Source: Geosiphon pyriformis (Eukaryota > Glomeromycota > Glomeromycetes > Archaeosporales > Geosiphonaceae). From it: DNA of 64,000 bases. Positions within the stretch are counted from its first letter, which is position 1. The number at the start of each line of letters is the position of its first letter. Under the pieces are notes generated by a model. The model made no database searches and was not told where the DNA came from. It worked only from the letters and a program-made list of their open reading frames with translations. The position numbers and the translations under genes were made by a program. The stretch spans positions 65,837 to 129,836 of the forward strand of contig JAAOMT010000231.1 in the NCBI GenBank assembly GCA_016748015.1, in the 5' to 3' direction. Shown piece by piece: positions 56,490 through 64,000 of the stretch.

Positions 56490-58723
56490 ATAAATGCCTC
56501 AGTAATAATTAACATTTTTCTTGAGTAGCTAATTGAGAGAAAAGGCGATTTTGGAGAAATCCTTGATAAATTTATGATAGTAAAAAGCCAAACCAAAAAA
56601 AGAGCATAGTTCAGAAATATTCATTGGTTGTCTAATGTTTTAAACTTTTTCAACTTTAGCTGAATCAGAAAAAATTCCATCTTTTGTAATAAGATGACCA
56701 AGAAACTGGGTGGATTGGTGTTCAAAGAAAGATTTAATTTGATTTATCTTAAGGCCAGTATTTCTGAGCAAGTCAGAAATCTTCTGCAAATGTTCAAGAT
56801 ATTCATTCCAGATTTTTGAATAGACCATTATGTCATTTAAGTAAACCAGAACAAAGTTTTCTTTTACTGATTCAAATACTTTGTTTATTAGGTATTGAAA
56901 AGTGGAAGAGACATTAGTGAGACTAAAAAACATAACTGTGAATTTATAGGTGCCATACTTGGTAATGAAAGCAGTTTTCTTTCTGCTTTTTGGATCCATC
57001 TCTATTTGCCAGAATTCAACAGTTAAGTCAATAGTTGAGAAGAAAGCAGCACTATTGAATTTGTTTAGTATTGCATCAATTTTGGGAAGTAGATACATAT
57101 CTTTTATAATAATAACATTTAATTGGCAGTAGTTAACACAAAAGTATAGGGTTCCATCTTTCTTGAATACTACTACAACTGAAAAAGCCCATTTACTCTT
57201 GGTTTTTTGTATAAATCTAAGATTTTTTATTCAGTTTATCTCTTTCTTAATAAACTTATCATTGTGTTGATTGGATTAATAAGACTTCAAATAAATAAAA
57301 TGAGTTTTTTTGGTGATAATAGTGTGTTGTATTACATAAGTTTGTTCAGAAGTATTACTTTCTTTTGAAATAACTGGGTTATTTCTAGCCAACAGATTTT
57401 CAATGTCTATTTTTCTTATTTTAAAAAAAGTTTTCTTTGGTTTACTGCAAGTAATTGGATTTCAGATAATTTATTCTCAAAAGACTTTTGTACTTTTTTT
57501 AGTTCTTCTTTGAATATCAAACTAATTGGCTCTTAATTTTTGTAATAAATCAGACAGAACTTATATTCATTATTAAGAAAATACAAAAGTTTATTACACC
57601 AGCACTTGGTACAAGAGCCATGCTACCAATAATTGTATTTTGTTTTCTTGCTAGGTTTTCTATCAAAGGTTTTTCTGAGAATATAATAGTAGGGCCAGCA
57701 GATTAGCTTGCCATTTATCATGATTTTTTTTTGTCAGCTTTTATATTGTCCAATGACTTGCTATTGTTGGTGAAGATAGTATTGGTGAGTTCAACAGTTT
57801 TTTCTTGTTTTTCTTAATTTTCTTTTTTATAACTCTTATCATTATCTGATTCATCTGATTGTTCTTTTTCTTGGTTTTGCTTGGATATTAAAGAAGTTGT
57901 CCAATAACAGTATTTAACTACAATGGGTTTTTTATTACATCTGATAGTCAGCTCACAAAATTCATAATCAAGAAAGGCTTTTGCTTTCTTAAGTCATTTA
58001 TTACCAACAATTATTGTGTATTTTTTGGCTTTAGATACCTTTATGTTAGTTTCAATGCTGATACTATTGATGTGAACAGAAATGGCTTTGGTTATGTTCA
58101 GATCTTTTTTTTTGTTACTATGTACATTGGTCATTGGTCGAATAGAAGACTCATCAATCTTTCTGCCAATTGCTTCAAGAAAGTGTTTGGCAATTACACT
58201 AACAGATAATCCACTGTCTAGAATTAGATCAATAAAGTAACCAGCCACTTGGGCTTTATAAATCAAAAGAGTAACATTACTGTTATCAGTAAGTTCAGCT
58301 TGGTAAGAACATTTGTTAGTTTTTGGTGTTTTTTTCTTTGGTATTAATAATTTGCAAAGATCTTTTCTGAACTGTGGATGGATCATTAATTGGCCAAATG
58401 TAATATGTGCTAAAGTTTTTATAAGATTTTTAACAACAGAATAGGGACCAGATTTTTGTACTATTTCTGGGGGTTTCAACTTTGGAAAATTTTTAAAAAC
58501 TTTAGCCTTTGGTGGCTTATTGTTATTAACAGTTGATTTGGATGTCTTGTTTAAGTCCAAAACAAAATTAATCTTGGCTTTTTTTTTTTCTTGTTGATTC
58601 AGAGGTGTTAATTACTAGTTCATCCATATTATGGTTATCATTAGTTAGATTAAAAGCATAAAAGGGGTTTTTTTCTGATTGGCTTGTACTTTTACTCTTT
58701 GAAGGTGCATCTACCAGTTTAAA
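56490..58723 (-). pseudogene. Pol of element D: protease, Cys-rich module, RT
   Basis: Right-hand piece of D pol in the frame after the slippery site. The protease block 58560-57994 has LILDSGLSVSVIAKHF with DSG intact. The Cys-rich module is near 57590-57660 (CTKCWCN, then FCLIYYKN). The RT block 57098-56640 has STIDLTVEFWQIEMDPKS and YLND at the active site (YLDD ancestor). It runs to the ATAA target of element C at 56490. Confidence 0.82.
58711..58723 (-). promoter_or_regulatory. UUUAAAC -1 frameshift site at the gag-pol junction, element D
   Basis: On the minus strand the gag codons are CTT TTA AAC TGG TAG, with the slippery heptamer T TTA AAC at 58717-58723 and the stop at 58711-58713. 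The codon before differs from E (CTT against TCT), yet the heptamer and the distance to the stop are the same. Confidence 0.78.
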
Positions 58724-60266
58724 AGTTGATAAACAGTGGCTTCAACTAGAGAATCCTCTCCAAAGAAATTAATGTTAGCATGATTGGATTTTTAATTAGA
58801 GGTGTTATTGTTAATAGTTCTGTTGGTTTGATTGTCATTGTTTCTAGAAACTGGAGAAGACAATGGAAAATTGTTGCAATCTCTAAAAAAGTGTTCAGTT
58901 AATTTACAATGATAGCACACAGGTGGGCCATAATTTTGCTGTCTTTGATAAGAAGATTGCTAAGGCTGATTAAAACAGAATTCAAATCTGGATCTTTGTG
59001 GTTGCTAATTATTTCTGACTGCTTGGGCTGAGGACTTTAATAACTGGACAAAATTGGCTGTGAGTCTATCTATCAATTGTTTATTAGGATCCAAAGTCTG
59101 GACAGCAAAAAAAGTAACAGCCATTTGAAAAGCAAGAGCCATAATAGAAACAAGAGCAAAAACTGATAATGTAGATCCCAAGTGCATCTTTTGGTTGTCT
59201 TCAATTTGTTGGACAAATTCAATGACCATGTCTATTGTGAGATTGTCTTTCAAGACCAGAAGGGACCAAAAAGCATATAAAAGATCAGTTCTCAATTTTT
59301 TTGTAAAGAAGTGAATTTTTTGTTTTTCTGACCAGTTTTTTTCAGAGTCCATTCATTTAATTAATTTTTTAATGACTTTGACATATTCAGTCACAACTTT
59401 ACCAGAGCCTTGAGTTTTTTTTTCTAATTCCATACATTATTTTAAGATTAAGATAGGAGTTCTAAATTTAGTTTTAAAACCGAGTTGTAAAAGAGATATT
59501 TTTTTCTCCAGCATTTGTTGGTGTCCATCTAATGATTCTTGGGTAAGCACCAGCATTGGTTTTTTGTGAGAACCAAGTAGCAAGAGAGCCTTGGAAGTAG
59601 CCATTAACAATTTGGAACTTGTATTTATTATCATATTAGTTGGCTGTAACAGCTCTTTTAAAATCATCCAACCATTAAATTAGATCTTGTGTATCATCTT
59701 TAAATAAAGATAATAGGGTGTTGTTTCTTTACTCTAGAACAGTTTGTATACTCTGAAGGGCGATCAGAATGTTTTATTGTATAGAGTCATTAGCCATTGG
59801 TTCAGAAGTAGCTGTTTGTGTGGAATATTCTAATTTACTTAAAAAGAAATCAAAAACAAAAGTGGTTTGATAGCTTTCTTTTTTTGTTTCAAAGAGTATT
59901 TCAGCTAACTAATAGACAGCAATTCAAATGTAAATTTGGTGATTTAAATATTCAGAATCAGAGAACTGTTGTTCAAAGATTGTTGAATATAAAAGCTAAT
60001 TGATACTGTTGTTTTTTTCTTTAAAGTTGTCTTTAAAATAAGCTTGGTCAAAGTAATAGGTTATATAAGCTGTATAGGTTTTAGCTAAATGCTTATTTAG
60101 AAACCAGTTCCAAAAGTTTTAGAATTGTCGATTAGATTATTCTTCAAATGAAAAAGCAAATCAAACAGAAGGGCAAAGAGTTAAGTTCAATAAAATTTAG
60201 ATTGTTTTTGTTGTGTACTTCAAAGTGTTCTTTTGATTGTTATGGCAAGTATGAATAATTACCCAT
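58714..60266 (-). pseudogene. Gag of element D
   Basis: The start ATG at 60264-60266 (MGNYSYLP) is kept. Blocks 59667-59437 and 59352-59005 hold the capsid region (KNWSEKQKIHFFTKKLRTDL matches E). The nucleocapsid knuckle at 58876-58917 reads CYHCKLTEHFFRDC, Cys and His intact. Several CAA/CAG-to-stop changes and small indels (the start-to-stop distance is not a multiple of three). Confidence 0.8.
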
Positions 60267-60318
60267 ACAATAAGAAACAAAATGGATTTTGACAACCTCA
60301 CAGAAAACACTACTTTTA

Positions 60319-60945
60319 TGTTACAAGTTGGAGTAACAAGCTAATGGATAATAAAGAAGAATAAGATTGTAGAGTGATAAAAGGAATTAAAGAGAATTTA
60401 ACTTTAAAGAGCAAATTGAATAAGTATGAATTTAAAGATAGAGAAATAGCTCATATTATTAACAAATGATCACACACTAGTATAATTCTATGCTTTATAT
60501 CAGTATTTTTAGAATTCAATATCAGATATCAGATGTATTCTTCAGTTACATTTTATTTAATAATCTTCAAATGCTGTAATTATACATTTCAGGAAAAGGG
60601 TAAGAAATAACCAACAAGTAATCTTTTATTCTAAGATATTCAGATACTTGAAGGTAAGGAAAGAGAAATTAACAATAAGAGAATAATTGAGATGAAAGTT
60701 ATTATTTTATTTCTTTTTTTTCTTTAATTCTTATATGTTTTTCTATAGCTAAGATATTCATTGCTTATATAGCTATCAAAAGTGGTTAATAATCAAATTA
60801 ACAATTAGGTCAATGATTAAGTCAATAATTAGGTCAATAATTAGGTTATTAATTAAGTCAATGATCAGATCAATAATCACTATCTAAAAATAGAGCGGCT
60901 AATACATATGATAATTAATAAGAAGTATAGATTTCAACTGTAATA
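60319..60945 (-). repeat. LTR of element D, right (5' LTR)
   Basis: 627 bp, TGTTACAAG to CTGTAATA. 12-bp array of 8 units at 60784-60879; TATATAAG on the minus strand at 60764-60771. It is followed by the outer target copy ATAT at 60946-60949. Confidence 0.88.
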
Positions 60946-61354
60946 ATATTAATACTTTTAGAATTTAATATTAAATATTAAATATACTTTTTAATAATAT
61001 TTATTCAATAATCTTTAATATTAATAGTTTTAGATAAATACCAACAAGAAATTTTTTATTATAAAAATGTTCAAATACTTAAAAAAATTTGGAAAAAATA
61101 AATAAATTAATTAAAAAAGATTGAATATTTAAATATAATTTTTATTATTTTGATTTATATATGTTTTATATACTTATATATGTTTTTTTAAAGTGAAAAA
61201 ATATATTACTTATATAATTATTTAAAGTAGTTAATAACTAAATTAATGATCAGACTATTAATCAAGTTATTGATCACTTTCTAAAAAAAAAATGGTTAAA
61301 TATATAATATTAATAATTAATACATATAATATTTAATAAAAACTATGATTTATA
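60946..61354 (-). repeat. Eroded LTR of element F, third piece
   Basis: It continues the F LTR from 24434. Near 61010-61080, ACCAACAAGAAATTTTTTAT and AATGTTCAAATACTT match the family LTR at 24770-24810. A remnant of the 12-bp array lies near 61230-61280 (TAATGATCAGACTATTAATC). AT-eroded to the same degree as 15765-17439. Confidence 0.72.
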
Positions 61355-61417
61355 ATTATAATAATATAATAAAAAGCAAAATAAATTTTAATAATTTTAC
61401 AAAAAACATTACTTTTA
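61355..61417 (-). other. Eroded primer-binding/leader segment
   Basis: AAAAAACATTACTTTTATAT and flanks match the leader of D at 60262-60318 (AGAAAACACTACTTTTATGT). It would be the leader of element G, into which F seems to have inserted. Confidence 0.5.
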
Positions 61418-61929
61418 TATTACAGATTAAAATAATAAACAAAAAAAAAGCTATTAAAAATAATAAAAATAATTAAAGAAAAATTTAATTAAAAAAATAA
61501 ATTGAATTTATAAAATTTAAATATATATAATTAAAAATAGAAAATTGTAATTATTAATAAAATAATAATAATATTATTATTTTATGTTTTACTTAAGTAA
61601 TTTTTAAAATTAATATTAAACCAATTTTAATAATACAAATTAAAAAAAAATAAGATATGTAAATATTAATAAGTAATCTTTTATTTAAAAATATTTAGAT
61701 ACTTAAAAATAAGAATTGGCAAAAAAAATAAATAATATAAAAAATATTAAATAATAATAATAATTTTTTTATTTTTATTTTTTATTTTTTTATATAGTTA
61801 TTTTAATTAATTAATAATCAAGTTATTAATTAGGTTTAATTATTATTATTTAAAAATAAAATAGCTAATTATATAATATTATTGGCTAATATATGTAATA
61901 ATTAATAAAAACTAGTTTTTAATAATAAT
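61418..61929 (-). repeat. Eroded LTR G, family 2
   Basis: It starts TATTACAGATTAAAATAATA (degraded TGTTACAAGTTGGAGTAACA) and ends near AGTTTTTAATAATAATA (degraded GTTTCAACCATAACA). Near 61660-61700, AATAAGTAATCTTTTATTTA matches ACAAGTAATCTTTTATTCTA of the D LTR. An array remnant lies near 61805-61840. Confidence 0.65.
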
Positions 61930-64000
61930 AATATTATTAAATAGTTAAGCAAAATAATAATAATAATTTTATAATATATATTTACAAAATATCTTTTCAA
62001 AATAATTTAATATAAAATAAATTTATATCTAATTATATATAAAAAATACATAAATTATATTTAATTTAGAATTTTATGTAAATATATTATATTAAATAAT
62101 AATTAGACATATATATTAAATAATAAACTTTTTTATAATTTTAAAAAAAAATCTTTAATATTTTTTAAAATTATTATTTTTGGGTTTTTTAAAAATTTAA
62201 AAATTTATTTAATTGTTTTAAAGTTTGTTTTTTAATATTAATTTTTATTAATTTTATAATATTAATATTATTTATAAAAAATAGTATTTTATTTAATATA
62301 AATAACAATAATAATAATATATATATTAAAATAAATTAGAATTATTAGTTAACTATAATTAATTATTGTTAATAAAAACAAACTAAATTATGTTTTAATA
62401 AAACTTAAAAACTAATTTAATAATATAAATATTAAAATAATTTTTTTTATTAAAAATACTGTTAATTTTAATAATGCTTAAAAAACAATTATTAAATAAA
62501 ATTTTTGAATATTTAGTTTTATTTTAAGACTTAATATTTTTATATAATCAAATTAATTTATGTAAAATTTATATTTGTTAAATCTTTTTTTATTATAAAA
62601 ATATTAAAATTTATTGTGATTTTTAACATTATTTTTGCTTTTGTTGTTGTTTTTTCTTAATAAATTTTTTAAAAATATTATAATTCTCTTAATATATTTA
62701 GTAAAAATTATTATTATTTTATTAATTGGTTTTTATCAAAATATATAATTGTTTAAGTAATATAAATAAACATGTTTTTTTTATTACTTATATTAAATTT
62801 TTAATATATTATTATTAAGATTAATACTTTAAAAAAAAGATTTATTTAATAAAAAATCTTTAAATATTAATAAAATTTAATAGTATAAGTTTTTTATTGT
62901 TAAATAATTAAACTAAAAATAATTAAAATTAGAAATCCAGTTTTTTTTTGAAAATATAAATTAAAAATAGTATTAAACTATTAATTAATATATTTAAATA
63001 ATTGTTTATATATAAAAAAAGTATAATATATATTTTTTATTTATAAAATAAATAGTAAAATTAAACTTATTATAGACAAAAATATTTTAAATTTTTTTAA
63101 ATTTGCAAAATTATCAGTATTCTAATAAAATAAATATAATTTACCAAAACAATTTTTTATATTATATTATAAATTAATAATTTTAAATTTTTTTTAAATT
63201 TATTAACAAGTATAACTTAATTACTATTTAATATACTATTGTTATTTATAAAGTAAAGCAAAAAAAAATTACAAATAAAAATATAATATTAATAATTAAT
63301 AATATAATATATATTATTATAAAAATTTTAAAAATTTCAGAAATGCCAAAAATTTTAATAATAATTTAAAAAACTTTAAAAATTTTAAAAATATATACTA
63401 TAAAAATTTATATATATATAATAAAATATTAAAAGCAAAAAAAACAAACAAATTAAATTAAAAACAAGTTTGATTTTATTTTATTAAATAACTTTTATAG
63501 TTAATAAATTAACATTTAAAATTTATATTTATTTATATTATCTAAAACTAATTTTATAAAATTTTTTTTTTTTTATTAATGTTAATAATATTAATATTAT
63601 ATTTTTTAATAATATTAAAACAATAATTTTTAATTATAACTATTAATAAAATACTAATTTTCTATTTTTATTTATTTATTTTTTTCTATTTTGTTTGGTA
63701 TTTATTAATTAATAAAAAAAATACTAAAATTATAATGTTTAGAATTGTTTAATAACAAATATTAAAAAAAAATATAAAATATAGTCAAAAAACTAGAATT
63801 GCTTATTAAAAAAATAAAAAACATTAAAATAAACTAGTTACTATATACAAAAAAGTTAGATATTAAGTATTATTTATTATTAATCTTGCTTATTATACAA
63901 AGAATTCAATTATTAAAATCTTTAAAAAATTTTTAAGCTAAAAATTTATTAATTTAGATATTAAGTTTTAATAATTTTAATAACTTAACAAATTATTAAT
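61930..64000. other. AT-rich stretch without recognised genes
   Basis: About 2 kb of almost pure A/T with long T runs. No ORF, tandem array or RNA gene is recognised. By analogy with 15765-17439 it may be further eroded transposon sequence, but I could not align it with any element in the window. Confidence 0.6.

Larger units (their letters stand above)
24435..60945 (-). mobile_element. Gypsy-type LTR retrotransposon D, split by B and C
   Basis: Minus-strand family-2 element reconstructed from three pieces: 24435-26935, 45726-46437 and 56490-60945. Each junction is continuous when the inserted elements and one target copy are removed: the integrase start runs from 26935 to 45726, and RNase H from 46437 to 56490. 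Both LTRs, gag, slippery site, protease, RT, integrase and ORF3 are present in order. The outer 4-bp duplication is ATAT (24431-24434, 60946-60949). Confidence 0.87.

Noticed and set aside
61930-64000. Centromere or telomere
   Set aside because: No regular repeat or telomeric motif; AT richness alone is shared with eroded transposon pieces in the window.

Overview
The window looks like a very AT-rich fungal nuclear genome made almost entirely of transposable elements. I see no host gene, rRNA, tRNA or CRISPR array. The polyproteins (Ty3/gypsy elements with a dUTPase domain inside pol; a LINE with a two-RRM plus zinc-knuckle ORF1 and an APE endonuclease, RT and RNase H ORF2) resemble retroelement proteins I associate with arbuscular mycorrhizal fungi (Glomeromycotina, Rhizophagus-like). 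That assignment is inference from memory, not a search.

Layout. The window is one nested stack. The oldest layer, element F (minus strand), survives as extremely AT-eroded pieces at 5546-5880, 15765-17607, 24350-24434 and 60946-61354, with a further eroded LTR (G) at 61418-61929. Into F were inserted LINE copy 1 (1-5545, minus, runs off the left edge), dUTPase-type gypsy element A (5881-15764, minus), LINE copy 2 (17608-24349, plus, 10-bp target duplication) and gypsy element D (24435-60945, minus, 4-bp target duplication ATAT). D was opened twice by dUTPase-type elements: B (26936-45725, duplication GTAT/GCAT) and C (46438-56489, duplication ATAA). B was then hit by element E (36144-44212, plus, same family as D) and carries a solo LTR of another family (29081-29887). 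From 61930 to 64000 only AT-rich non-coding sequence is seen.

Two gypsy families are present. Family 1 (A, B, C): LTR 848-885 bp; order gag (zinc knuckle), aspartic protease, Cys-rich modules, dUTPase, RT, RNase H, integrase, third helical module (ORF3). Family 2 (D, E, and eroded F): LTR 627-739 bp with a 12-bp tandem array; gag (zinc knuckle), a conserved UUUAAAC slippery heptamer, protease, acidic linker, Cys-rich module, RT, RNase H, integrase, ORF3 reaching the 3' LTR. A and E share an identical 18-nt primer-binding site.

Almost every break is a nonsense or catalytic-residue change explained by C-to-T (CAA/CAG to TAA/TAG, CGA to TGA) or G-to-A (TGG to TGA/TAG, GAT to AAT), a RIP-like or methylation-deamination pattern. 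Erosion follows nesting depth: E looks least eroded and F is almost pure A/T. An assembly gap (20 N) with a 281-bp duplicated flank lies inside E's RT.
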